This document shows positions 6,911 through 14,178 of a DNA stretch of 18,790 nucleotides, piece by piece. Both the position numbers and the translations under genes were made by a program. Source of the DNA: Scleromatobacter sp045810285 (GTDB lineage: Bacteria; Pseudomonadota; Gammaproteobacteria; Burkholderiales; Burkholderiaceae_C); contig JBJMWE010000241.1 in NCBI GenBank assembly GCA_045810285.1, positions 1 to 18,790 on the forward strand. Direction: 5' to 3'. Each line of letters begins with the position of its first letter. Positions within the stretch are counted from its first letter, which is position 1. The notes under the pieces were generated by a model, which ran no database searches, had not been told where the DNA came from, and worked only from the letters and a program-made list of their open reading frames with translations.

Positions 6911-9076
6911 TCAGTGCGCGCGCAGCTCGAGCGCCGCGGTGAGGTCGCCCATCGCCGGCAGGCCGTTGGCCTCCAGCGACGTGTCGCGCAGCTTGAGCCC
7001 CGGCAGCACCGGCAGCGACCAGCGATGCGTGATGAAGCGCACGATGGAGCCGGTGTCGTAGGCCGTGTGGTCGACGAAGCCGCGGCGCGCGAACGGCGAC
7101 ACGATCACCGCCGGGATGCGCGTGCCCGGTCCCACCAGGTCGCCCCGGGGCGGCGCGACCTCGTCCCACTGGCCGCCGTTCTCGTCGTAAGTGACCACCA
7201 CGAGCATGTGCGACCACTGCGGGCTGGCCTGCAGCCTGGCGATGGTGTCGGCCAGGTGCGCGTCGCCCTCGGCCAGGCTGGCGTAGCCGGGGTGCTCGTT
7301 GTTCCTGCCCACGGGCTTGTAGAAGACGACGGGCGGGAGCTTGCCGGCGGCCGCGTCGGCCACGAGGTCGTCGTAGTCCTTCAGGTGCGCGGCGCGCTCG
7401 GCGGCATGCGACTTCGGGTCGAAGGCCGCGTAGTAGTTGAACGGCTGGTGATGCGCCTGGAAGTTGCCCGAGGCGTCGTCGTAGACCTTGGTGCGGTCGG
7501 CCAGCGCGGCGTTCCAGCCGCCGGCATACCACGTCCATGCAACGCCCTTGCCGGTGAGCAGGTCGCCGATGGTGGCGAGGGTCTGCGGCGGCAGCGTAGT
7601 GGGTTCGGCCGCCGTGGCGTACTGGCCCGCCGTGTCGTCGGGTGCCGGCGGGTTGTAGCTGGGCTGGTACGGCGGCTGCATCGTGTTGACGCTGTGGAAC
7701 GTGCCGTCGCCCAGGTAGTCCTTGGGCGTGAGGTTGCCGCTCTTCCTGAACACCGGCGGCCCCGTGAGCGCGGAGGCCGGCGAGTTGTCGGCCAGCGCGA
7801 GCTCCGGCAGGAACTTGCCGGCCGCGTCCGTCTTGAGGACGGCGATCGACGGATGCGCGGGCGCGGTGTCGGCGTTCGGGTACTCGGGCAGGCAGGCGCA
7901 GACGAGGTACTGGTGGTTCAGGTACGAGCCGCCGAACGCGCCCTGGAAGAAGCGGTCGGCCAGCGTGTATTCGCGCGCCACCTTCCACATCGCCGTGCGG
8001 CTGCCGTCGAACCAGCCCATCACCACGCCGCCGGAGTCGCCCCAGGCGGCGAACTTGTCGTTCAGGCCGCCGTCGATCTGCATCTGGTTCTCGTAGAAGC
8101 GGTGCACGAGATCGCGCGTGACGATCGTGTTGGGCAGCGCGGGCGCGCCCCAGGCCGGCGCCGGCGCGTCGATCTGGAACGGCGCGTTGGGCCACACGTT
8201 GGTGGTCTGCGCCTGGGTCACCGTCACCGGCTGGCCGGCGGCGGTGAGGCCGCCCCAGGCCGGCGGCAGCTTGGCCAGCACGCTGCCGTCGCGGTCCTTC
8301 TGCGGCGCGAATGCGGGCGCGCCCTTCTTCTTCGCGTCACGCGCCGCCGGCACGCCGGTGGCACCGGGAAAGTTGGCGAACAGGTTGTTGAAGCTGCGGT
8401 TCTCGGCGTAGATGACGACGACCGTCGAGATGCGGTCGAGGTCGAGCCGGCTCGCCAGCGCGGCGGCGAGGTCGTCCTTGCGGCCGGCGTCGGCGACGGC
8501 CGCGGCGATGCGCGGCAGCACGGCCTCCTGTTCGGCCACGAGCTGCGGGCGCGGGCCCGCGAGCAGGTCGATCGAGGCGGCGCCGGTGGTGCCGGCATCG
8601 GTCTCGGGCAGGCCCAGGCGCGCGCGCAGCTGGTGCTCGGCGTCGGCCAGCGAACCGTCCTTGCCCGCGGCGTCGACGATGGCCTGCAGCTCGGTCGACA
8701 GCGGGCCGACCGCGCGCGGCCCCGTGTCGTCGACTTCCGGACCCCGCAGCACCAGCGCCCGCGTGACGGCCACCTTCGCGTGCGTGGCGGTGTCGACCAG
8801 GAACGCCCCCTTGCCGACCTCGGCCACCAGCGCGCCGTGCCCCGGCAGGCGGAAGGCGCCGTCCGCGCCGGAGAACGCGGCCGGCTCGTTGCCGTCGCAG
8901 CGCGCATCGTGGTTGCGGTCGACGCAGACCTTGGCATGCGCGTACACCTTGCCGTCCACGCCCAGCACGACCCCCGTGCTGGCGGGCGCCTTGGCGACGG
9001 CCGGCACGGCCGCGGCGGCGAGGAAGGCCGCGGCGATCGCGGACGTCAGCGGGTGGAGGCGCAAGTGTCGGTGCAT
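6911..9076 (-). CDS. Exported phosphoesterase of the AcpA / phospholipase C family
   Basis: A secreted 721-residue hydrolase of the alkaline-phosphatase-like superfamily that would cleave phosphomonoesters or phospholipid head groups. The signal peptide covers about residues 1-29 (AVPAVAKA). Residues 48-75 contain DRNHDARCDGNE and a following DGAF, resembling an EF-hand-like calcium loop in an SdrD-B-like domain. The catalytic domain runs from about 217 to 690. It has YAENRSFNNLF (223-233) with the E-N metal pair, GGSYLNHQYLVCACLPEYPN (382-401), NEHPGYAS (593-600), TYDENGGQWDEVAPP (629-643) and GTRIPAVIVSPFARRG (651-666). The start at 9076 was chosen because the signal peptide begins there; the open frame extends to 9172 without such character. 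It is the first gene of a pair with the di-haem peroxidase. A phosphatase or a phospholipase C role are both possible. Confidence 0.88.
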   Translation of the reverse strand: MHRHLRLHPLTSAIAAAFLAAAAVPAVAKAPASTGVVLGVDGKVYAHAKVCVDRNHDARCDGNEPAAFSGADGAFRLPGHGALVAEVGKGAFLVDTATHAKVAVTRALVLRGPEVDDTGPRAVGPLSTELQAIVDAAGKDGSLADAEHQLRARLGLPETDAGTTGAASIDLLAGPRPQLVAEQEAVLPRIAAAVADAGRKDDLAAALASRLDLDRISTVVVIYAENRSFNNLFANFPGATGVPAARDAKKKGAPAFAPQKDRDGSVLAKLPPAWGGLTAAGQPVTVTQAQTTNVWPNAPFQIDAPAPAWGAPALPNTIVTRDLVHRFYENQMQIDGGLNDKFAAWGDSGGVVMGWFDGSRTAMWKVAREYTLADRFFQGAFGGSYLNHQYLVCACLPEYPNADTAPAHPSIAVLKTDAAGKFLPELALADNSPASALTGPPVFRKSGNLTPKDYLGDGTFHSVNTMQPPYQPSYNPPAPDDTAGQYATAAEPTTLPPQTLATIGDLLTGKGVAWTWYAGGWNAALADRTKVYDDASGNFQAHHQPFNYYAAFDPKSHAAERAAHLKDYDDLVADAAAGKLPPVVFYKPVGRNNEHPGYASLAEGDAHLADTIARLQASPQWSHMLVVVTYDENGGQWDEVAPPRGDLVGPGTRIPAVIVSPFARRGFVDHTAYDTGSIVRFITHRWSLPVLPGLKLRDTSLEANGLPAMGDLTAALELRAH

Positions 9077-9279
9077 GTCGGTTCTCGTGGCCTGGAGTGG
9101 AAGGATGCGCGGCGGCGCGGCGGCGCGGGTCGAGGCGGATTCTCGCCGTGAATTCCTGCGCGACAGGACCAAGGCGTCACCGGATGCGGGGTTTCCACCG
9201 CCCCTTGGACGCGGGTGGGCTTGCGTAATCCCGTACGGGCGCTGTCAGGGAGTGCTGGCAACATGGCCGCCGCAAAGAG
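9077..9279. promoter_or_regulatory. Divergent control region between phosphoesterase and kinase clusters
   Basis: These 203 bp must hold the promoters for both the minus-strand phosphoesterase pair and the plus-strand kinase cluster. On plus, TTGGAC (9205-9210) and TAATCC (9226-9231) resemble sigma-70 boxes but are only 15 bp apart. A 10-bp palindrome, CCCGTACGGG, at 9230-9239 overlaps that -10 and could bind a regulator. Nothing convincing was found for the minus strand. Confidence 0.3.
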
Positions 9280-10038
9280 ATGAATCGAGAGATGACCAAG
9301 ATCGCGGTCGTGACCGACCTGCACGCCAACCGGGAAGCCGTCGAGGCCGTCTTCGCCCACGCTCGCGCGCAAGGCGCCACGGAATGGGCATTCCTGGGCG
9401 ATTTCGTCGGGTATGGCGCCGACCCCGCGTGGGTGGTCGACCAGGTGCGCGAGATGGTGGAGGCCGGCGCCGTGGCCGTCTGCGGCAACCACGACGAGGC
9501 CGCCGTGATCGGCAGCACGCCCCAGATGCGCCCCGAGGCACGCATGGTCATCGACTGGACGCGGGCGCAGCTCGACCCGGCCCAGCTCGACTTCCTCGCC
9601 GCCCTGCCGTTCCAGGTGCAGCGCGACGACGTGCTGTACGTGCACGCCAACGCGTTCGCGCCCAGCCAGTGGGAATACGTGCAGGGCCGCGCCGACGCGG
9701 TGCGCTCCATCCACGCCACGTCCTGCCACTACACCTTCTGCGGCCACGTGCACGAGCCGCGGCTGTACCACCTGGGCGCCACCGGCAAGGCGGGCGACTT
9801 CTCGCCCACGCCCGAGGTCGCCATCCCCCTGCCCGGCTACCGCCAGTGGCTCGTGATCCCCGGCTCCGCCGGCCAGCCGCGCGACGGCAATCCCGCGGCC
9901 TGCTATGCGATCTTCGAGCCGGATGCGCAACGGATCACGTATCACCGTGTACCCTACGACCACGAGAGCGCCGCCGCCAAGATCCGCGCGGCGGGCCTGC
10001 CCGAGCGGCTGGCCGCGCGACTCGCGGAGGGGGTGTAG
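9280..10038 (+). CDS. Calcineurin-like metallophosphoesterase
   Basis: A soluble dimetal phosphoesterase of 252 residues in the calcineurin-like superfamily (YfcE/ApaH-like fold). All metal-binding motifs are present in order: D13-x-H15 in TDLHAN, GDFVGYG (40-46), GNHDE (69-73), H122 in VHAN and GHVH (155-158). Substrates in this family range from phosphodiesters and nucleotides to phosphoproteins, so the substrate is open. The start may be the ATG at 9280 or the one at 9292; the second gives MTKIAVVTDLHAN, the more usual beginning. AAAGAG at 9274-9279 touches the first ATG and lies 12 nt before the second. The stop TAG shares one base with the GTG start of the kinase gene, so translation is coupled. 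That makes it a candidate to counteract the kinase (inference). Confidence 0.9.
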   Translation: MNREMTKIAVVTDLHANREAVEAVFAHARAQGATEWAFLGDFVGYGADPAWVVDQVREMVEAGAVAVCGNHDEAAVIGSTPQMRPEARMVIDWTRAQLDPAQLDFLAALPFQVQRDDVLYVHANAFAPSQWEYVQGRADAVRSIHATSCHYTFCGHVHEPRLYHLGATGKAGDFSPTPEVAIPLPGYRQWLVIPGSAGQPRDGNPAACYAIFEPDAQRITYHRVPYDHESAAAKIRAAGLPERLAARLAEGV

Positions 10039-11660
10039 TGAACGACAAGCCGAGGCCGAAGTCCCCGCCAGCCCTGTCCGGGACGGCGCGCTCCAGCGGC
10101 GCCTTCGACTCGGGCGCGGGCAGCCGCATGAAGCGCTCCGGCGAGTGGAAGTACGACATCGGCGGCATGGCGCCTCCGCTGGAGCGCGGCGCGATCGTCG
10201 ACGGCTTCCTGCTGGAGAAGCGGCTGCACCAGGGCGGCATGGCCAGCATGTGGCGCGTGAGCCGCGTCGACGCCGAAGGCAAGCCCGCGCCGGTGGAGGG
10301 CGAGCCGCCGCTGATCATGAAGGTGCCGCGCATCAAGGGCGGCGAGGATCCGGCCACCATCGTCGGCTACGAAGTCGAGCAGATGATCATGCCGGCGCTC
10401 ACCGGCCACCACGTGCCGAAGTACGTCGCGCGCGGCGACTTCACGCGCCAGCCCTTCATCGTGATGGAGCACATCGCGGGCGACACGCTGCGTCCGCGGC
10501 TCGAGGAAGCGCCGCTGGCGCTCGACGAGATCGCCGAGATCGGCGTCAAGGTGGCCAACGCGCTGCACGACCTGCATCGCCAGCACGTCGTGCACCTGGA
10601 CGTGAAGCCCAGCAACATCATGATCCGCCCCGACGGCGCGGCCGTGATGGTGGACTACGGCCTGTCGCGCCACGAGCACCTGCCCGACCTGCTCGAAGAG
10701 GAGTTCTCGCTGCCCATGGGCACCGGACCCTACATGTCGCCCGAGCAGGTGCAGTTCATCCGCAACGACCCGCGCTCCGACCTGTTCGCGCTCGGCGTGA
10801 TGCTGTACCACTTCACCACCGGCGAGCGCCCGTTCGGCGCGCCGACGTCGGTGCGCGGCCTGCGCAAGCGCCTGTGGATCGACCCGGTGCCGCCGCGCGC
10901 GCTGCGCAAGGACTGCCCGCCGTGGCTGCAGGAAGTCATCCTGAAGTGCCTCGAGGTCCAGCCCGACAAGCGCTACCAGACGGCCGCGCAGCTCGCCCTG
11001 GACCTGCAGCAGCCCGACCAGATCGTGCTGACGCGGCGCGCCGAGCGCATGGCGCGCTCGAGCCAGTGGACGCGGCTGAAGCGCTGGTTCTTCGCGCTCG
11101 GCGCCGAGCCCGCGGAGGCCGCGGCGCCGTCGGCCACCGAGGTGCTCAATCGCAGCAACATCATCATGGCCGCGGTCGACGTCGACAACGCCTCGCCCGA
11201 GCTGCTGGACCAGCTGCGCGAGACGGTGCGCCGCATCGTGCTGACCGAGCCCGGCGCGCGCCTGGCCTGCGTCAGCGTGATGCGCATCGCGCGCATCGGC
11301 ACCGACGCGCTGACCGACCACACGGGCAAGAGCCTGCACGTCAAGCAGCTGGTGGGCCTGAAGCACTGGGCGCGCCCGATCAGCAAGTCGCTCAACCTCG
11401 AGGACGGCCGCCTCACGTTCCACGTGCTGGAGGCGCCCGACCCGGCCGACGCGCTGGTGGACTTCGCCAAGCGCAACCAGGTCGACCACATCGTGATGGG
11501 CGCACGCGGCGTGTCGGCGCTGCGGCGCTACCTGGGCAGCGTGTCGTCGACGGTGGTGGCCGAATCGCTGTGCACCGTGACCGTGGTGCGCGCCAGCGCG
11601 CCGGACGTGGTGCCGGCGGAGCCGGTCAAGCAGGCGACGGCCTCGGATGGCATCTCCTAG
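10038..11660 (+). CDS. Serine/threonine protein kinase fused to a universal stress protein domain
   Basis: A cytoplasmic protein of 540 residues with no membrane segment. Residues 1-45 form a flexible Ser/Pro/Lys-rich head. The kinase domain covers about 52-325: glycine loop HQGGMASMWRV (64-74), ATP lysine K95 in IMKVPRI, helix-C glutamate at 112 or 114, catalytic loop HLDVKPSN (186-193), metal-binding DYG (206-208), SPE (234-236) and D248. HRD is replaced by HLD, DFG by DYG and APE by SPE; the catalytic residues K, D, N and D are intact, so it should be active. Residues 374-518 are a UspA domain with the nucleotide-binding pattern GARG (488-491) followed by GSVSS (500-504). The GTG start at 10038 has GGAGG at 10026-10030, seven bases upstream. 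Proteins with this architecture are annotated in other Burkholderiales; their targets are not known to me. Confidence 0.93.
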   Translation: MNDKPRPKSPPALSGTARSSGAFDSGAGSRMKRSGEWKYDIGGMAPPLERGAIVDGFLLEKRLHQGGMASMWRVSRVDAEGKPAPVEGEPPLIMKVPRIKGGEDPATIVGYEVEQMIMPALTGHHVPKYVARGDFTRQPFIVMEHIAGDTLRPRLEEAPLALDEIAEIGVKVANALHDLHRQHVVHLDVKPSNIMIRPDGAAVMVDYGLSRHEHLPDLLEEEFSLPMGTGPYMSPEQVQFIRNDPRSDLFALGVMLYHFTTGERPFGAPTSVRGLRKRLWIDPVPPRALRKDCPPWLQEVILKCLEVQPDKRYQTAAQLALDLQQPDQIVLTRRAERMARSSQWTRLKRWFFALGAEPAEAAAPSATEVLNRSNIIMAAVDVDNASPELLDQLRETVRRIVLTEPGARLACVSVMRIARIGTDALTDHTGKSLHVKQLVGLKHWARPISKSLNLEDGRLTFHVLEAPDPADALVDFAKRNQVDHIVMGARGVSALRRYLGSVSSTVVAESLCTVTVVRASAPDVVPAEPVKQATASDGIS

Positions 11661-12414
11661 CCGCCCCCTCGCCGCCGGCGCGCTCGCGGCACTGGCGTTC
11701 GCGTCGACCGTCCACGCGATGGGCGGACCCGACTGCACGCCCGAGGACCTGGCACCCGTCGAGGCCTGGCTCGCGCAGCACCCCTGGACGGCGGGCGCCG
11801 TGACGGCCGACGCGCGGGTCGCCGCGGCCTGCAAGGCCTGGCCGTTCGACAAGCGCGTGCTGATCGTGGCCGCGGCCTATGCGCAGGACAAGGAGCAGCA
11901 CAAGAACCTGGTCGTCGCGCTCGTCGACACGTCGGCCAGGGCCGTGCGCTCCGCCTTCCAGGGCGCGGTGCGCGAGGACGCGAGCTGGAGCGTCGCGCAG
12001 GGCAGCCTGCGCATCGACACCGCGCCCTACGACCTGGCCCCCGGCGTGCGCGCGATCGGCGTCGACGTGAGCTCCGCGCCGGTCGCCGGCACGCTCGTGC
12101 GCGACGGCGTCACGGCCGCGCGCAGCCTGTTCGTGCCGGACGGCGCGCAGCTGCGGCTGGTGCTCGACGGCTTCGTGCTCACGACGTGGCGCAAGACGGC
12201 GGACGCGGAGCCCGCGACGTCGTCGGCGAAGATCGCGCTCGATGCGCATCGCACGAACGGCTTCGCCGACCTGCGCGCGACGCGCACGACGACGGGCCCT
12301 GGCGCGCCGCGCCTGGAGCACACGACGCTGGTGTACGACGGCTCGCGCTACGCCGCCGGCGCCGGCTGGTGCGTGCCGCAGGTGACCGCACAGGTCGGCA
12401 CGCCCCAACGATGA
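11647..12414 (+). CDS. Exported protein of unknown function, paralogue 1
   Basis: I do not recognise a named family. The 255 residues begin with a signal peptide that probably ends at VHA (residue 24). The mature part carries C30 and C62, both conserved in the next gene and able to form a disulphide in the periplasm. Shared blocks with the next protein are AWL-A-x-HPW, DxRVAAACK, VIVAAAY/LIVAAAY, QGSLRIDTAPYDLAPGVRAIG and NGFADL. The start at 11647 lies within the last 14 nt of the kinase gene in another frame, so it is tied to that operon. Its Shine-Dalgarno sequence is weak. Compared with its paralogue it lacks two short segments that each bring an extra cysteine, around residues 150 and 190 of the paralogue. 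Confidence 0.8.
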   Translation: MASPSRPLAAGALAALAFASTVHAMGGPDCTPEDLAPVEAWLAQHPWTAGAVTADARVAAACKAWPFDKRVLIVAAAYAQDKEQHKNLVVALVDTSARAVRSAFQGAVREDASWSVAQGSLRIDTAPYDLAPGVRAIGVDVSSAPVAGTLVRDGVTAARSLFVPDGAQLRLVLDGFVLTTWRKTADAEPATSSAKIALDAHRTNGFADLRATRTTTGPGAPRLEHTTLVYDGSRYAAGAGWCVPQVTAQVGTPQR

Positions 12415-13214
12415 ACCGGCGAGCGCGCGCCGTCGCCCTGGGGCTCGCGCTGGCGGCCCTGGCTCCGGCGGCGCTGCCCGCGGAAGATGCGCCCTGTACA
12501 CCCGCCGTGCTCGCCTCCGTCGACGCGTGGCTCGCGGCGCATCCCTGGCGCGAAGGGCGCACCAGCGCGGACATGCGCGTCGCGGCAGCCTGCAAGTCCT
12601 CGCCCACCGACCGGGCCCTCGTGATCGTGGCGGCCGCGTACGGCCAGGGCGGCGACGACATCGGCGATCCCGTGAACTTCATCGCGGCCCTGGTCGAACC
12701 GCGCGGCCGCCGGGTCCGGAGCACGTTCGTCGGCAGCATCCCGACGGACGCCGCGATGGCCCTGGCGCCAGGCAGCCTGCGCATCGACACCGCGCGCTAC
12801 GACCTGGCAGCCGGCGTGCGGGCATTCGGCGTCGACGTGTCCTCGTCGGCCAACGGCCCGAGCTGCCCGGACGGCGGCTTCGGGCCGCTGCGGACGCTGT
12901 TCGTGCAGGACGGCGCATCGCTGCGCCCCGTGCTCGCGAGCGTCGAGCTGAGCTCCTGGCACCGGGTCGCCGGCCCGGCGTGCGCCTGGATGGACGGCCA
13001 GGACGACGTGGTCATCGAGAACACCGTCACCACGATCGCGGTGGATTCGCATGTCACGCATGGCTTCGCCGATCTCGTGCTCACCGGCCGTGTCGACGGG
13101 CACGTCGCTCCCCGCCTGCGCACCGTGCTGCACTACGACGGGTCGACGTACGCCGCGAAGGACGACCGGCTCTGGCCCGGCGTCATCGTGCCGGACGCGA
13201 CGCCCGGCCACTGA
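12411..13214 (+). CDS. Exported protein of unknown function, paralogue 2
   Basis: A 267-residue homologue of the preceding product, with no function that I can name. The signal peptide probably ends at LPA (residue 24). C29 and C61 match the paralogue's cysteines; two further cysteines, in GPSCPDGG and GPACAWMDG, occur only here and may form a second disulphide. The strongest shared block is PGSLRIDTARYDLAAGVRAFG; its DNA is nearly identical in both copies (12001-12038 against 12773-12810), which points to tandem duplication. I start at the ATG at 12411, which overlaps the previous stop as ATGA and directly begins the signal peptide; the longer open frame upstream has no support. It is the last gene of the four-gene cluster; a 12-bp palindrome ACCGGGCCCGGT sits 4 nt after its stop codon. 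Confidence 0.83.
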   Translation: MNRRARAVALGLALAALAPAALPAEDAPCTPAVLASVDAWLAAHPWREGRTSADMRVAAACKSSPTDRALVIVAAAYGQGGDDIGDPVNFIAALVEPRGRRVRSTFVGSIPTDAAMALAPGSLRIDTARYDLAAGVRAFGVDVSSSANGPSCPDGGFGPLRTLFVQDGASLRPVLASVELSSWHRVAGPACAWMDGQDDVVIENTVTTIAVDSHVTHGFADLVLTGRVDGHVAPRLRTVLHYDGSTYAAKDDRLWPGVIVPDATPGH

Positions 13215-13256
13215 CGCACCGGGCCCGGTTCAGCCGCCCCGCCGCGCCGCGTGCCA

Positions 13257-13272
13257 CGACGTGGGCACGTCG
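13257..13272. promoter_or_regulatory. Perfect inverted repeat upstream of kynB, candidate operator
   Basis: CGACGTG and CACGTCG face each other across two bases, 40 nt before the kynB start. The 98-bp gap 13215-13312 shows no good -35/-10 pair. The size and symmetry suit a dimeric repressor site, but it could equally be a chance palindrome in GC-rich DNA. Confidence 0.35.
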
Positions 13273-13312
13273 ATGCGCCCGAGTCTGGCGGCGCGCGCGG
13301 TAAGCTCGCGCC

Positions 13313-13954
13313 ATGACCAAGCTCTGGGACATCTCGCCACCGGTGGACGCGCGCTCGCCCGTGTTCCCCGGCGACACCCGATACCAGCAGGCCTGGGGCG
13401 CGACCATCGGCCCCGGCTGCCCCGTCAACGTCAGCGCGATCACGCTGTCGCCCCACACCGGCGCGCACGCCGATGCGCCGCTGCACTACGAGGCCGACGC
13501 CGCCCCCATCGGCGCCGTGCCGCTGGAGCCCTTCCTCGGGCCGTGCCGCGTGATCCACGCGATCGGCGCCGGCCCACTGGTGCAGATGCACCACCTCGCG
13601 CACGCGCTGCCGCCCGTCGCCGCGCCCCTGCCGGCGCGCGTGCTGGTGCGCACGTACGCGCGAGCGCCGCTGGACAGGTTCGACCCGGATTGCGCGGCCT
13701 TCGCCCCCGCCACGGTGGAGGCGCTGGCCGACCTCGGCGTGACGCTGGTGGGCATCGACACCGCCAGCGTCGACCCCGCCAGCAGCAAGACGCTGGACAG
13801 CCACCAGGTGCTGCGCCGCCGCGACCTGCGCGTGCTGGAGAACCTGGTGCTCGACGCCGTGCCCGAAGGCGACTACGAGCTGATCGCGCTGCCGCTCAAG
13901 CTCGCCACCGCCGACGCGAGCCCGGTGCGCGCGGTGCTGCGTGCGTTGGCCTGA
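13313..13954 (+). CDS. kynB: Kynurenine formamidase (arylformamidase), cyclase family
   Basis: It hydrolyses N-formylkynurenine to kynurenine and formate, the second step of tryptophan breakdown, in the cytoplasm. The 213 residues match the bacterial KynB type of the metal-dependent cyclase family. Visible are WDISPPVDARSPVFPGDT (5-22), the metal-binding stretch SPHTGAHADAPLHY (46-59, with H48, H52 and D54), GIDTASVDPASSKTLDSH (147-164, with H164) and E176. The ATG at 13313 is the only start that keeps the N-terminal motif; the preceding GGTAAG is a poor ribosome site. In many Burkholderia and Pseudomonas genomes kynB sits with kynA and kynU; neither is here, so the gene stands alone, 98 bp after the kinase cluster. 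Another cyclase-family amidohydrolase is possible but less likely, given the close motif match. Confidence 0.88.
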   Translation: MTKLWDISPPVDARSPVFPGDTRYQQAWGATIGPGCPVNVSAITLSPHTGAHADAPLHYEADAAPIGAVPLEPFLGPCRVIHAIGAGPLVQMHHLAHALPPVAAPLPARVLVRTYARAPLDRFDPDCAAFAPATVEALADLGVTLVGIDTASVDPASSKTLDSHQVLRRRDLRVLENLVLDAVPEGDYELIALPLKLATADASPVRAVLRALA

Positions 13955-14062
13955 AGACCCTGCGGTCGCATCCGGCACGCCCGCACCATCGGTCGCCTGC
14001 CGTCGATAGCGTGGCACTTGTCCCGGGGCCACGAACGCGGGTCGGCCGCGTCGACTTACTCG

Positions 14063-14092
14063 TTGACCCGCGCGGCCCGGCGGGCGAATAAT
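14063..14092 (+). promoter_or_regulatory. Sigma-70-like promoter of the methyltransferase gene
   Basis: TTGACC (14063-14068) and AATAAT (14087-14092) each match the sigma-70 consensus at five of six positions and are 18 bp apart. Transcription would start near 14099, giving a leader of about 80 nt. An 8-bp inverted repeat, CGCGGGTC at 14036-14043 with GACCCGCG at 14065-14072, overlaps the -35 box and may be an operator. Confidence 0.65.
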
Positions 14093-14097
14093 TCCGG

Positions 14098-14115
14098 GCG
14101 CACCTGGCGGTGCGC
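14098..14115 (+). other. Hairpin at the predicted transcription start of the methyltransferase gene
   Basis: GCGCACC and GGTGCGC form a perfect 7-bp stem around TGGC, beginning almost exactly at the predicted first transcribed base. As RNA it would cap the 5' end and could stabilise the message; as DNA it could be an operator over the start site. Both roles are inference. Confidence 0.4.
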
Positions 14116-14178
14116 GCGCCGGTCGATGCGCGGGCTCCTCGCGCCGACGCTGTCCACCAGCCCGCGGAGGGTACAGCG

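Noticed and set aside
6882..8195. Upstream extension of the peroxidase frame into the phosphoesterase gene
   Set aside because: This part is out of frame with the real phosphoesterase and is Arg/Ala-rich; the signal peptide begins at 6881.
6914..9151. 745-codon plus-strand frame opposite the phosphoesterase gene
   Set aside because: Shadow frame with biased Arg/Val/Gly content and no recognisable domain.
8412..10037. Extension of the kinase frame upstream of 10038
   Set aside because: It crosses the phosphoesterase and metallophosphoesterase genes in wrong frames; the GTG at 10038 has a strong Shine-Dalgarno sequence.
9954..11852. 632-codon minus-strand frame opposite the kinase gene
   Set aside because: His/Arg/Val-rich antisense shadow.
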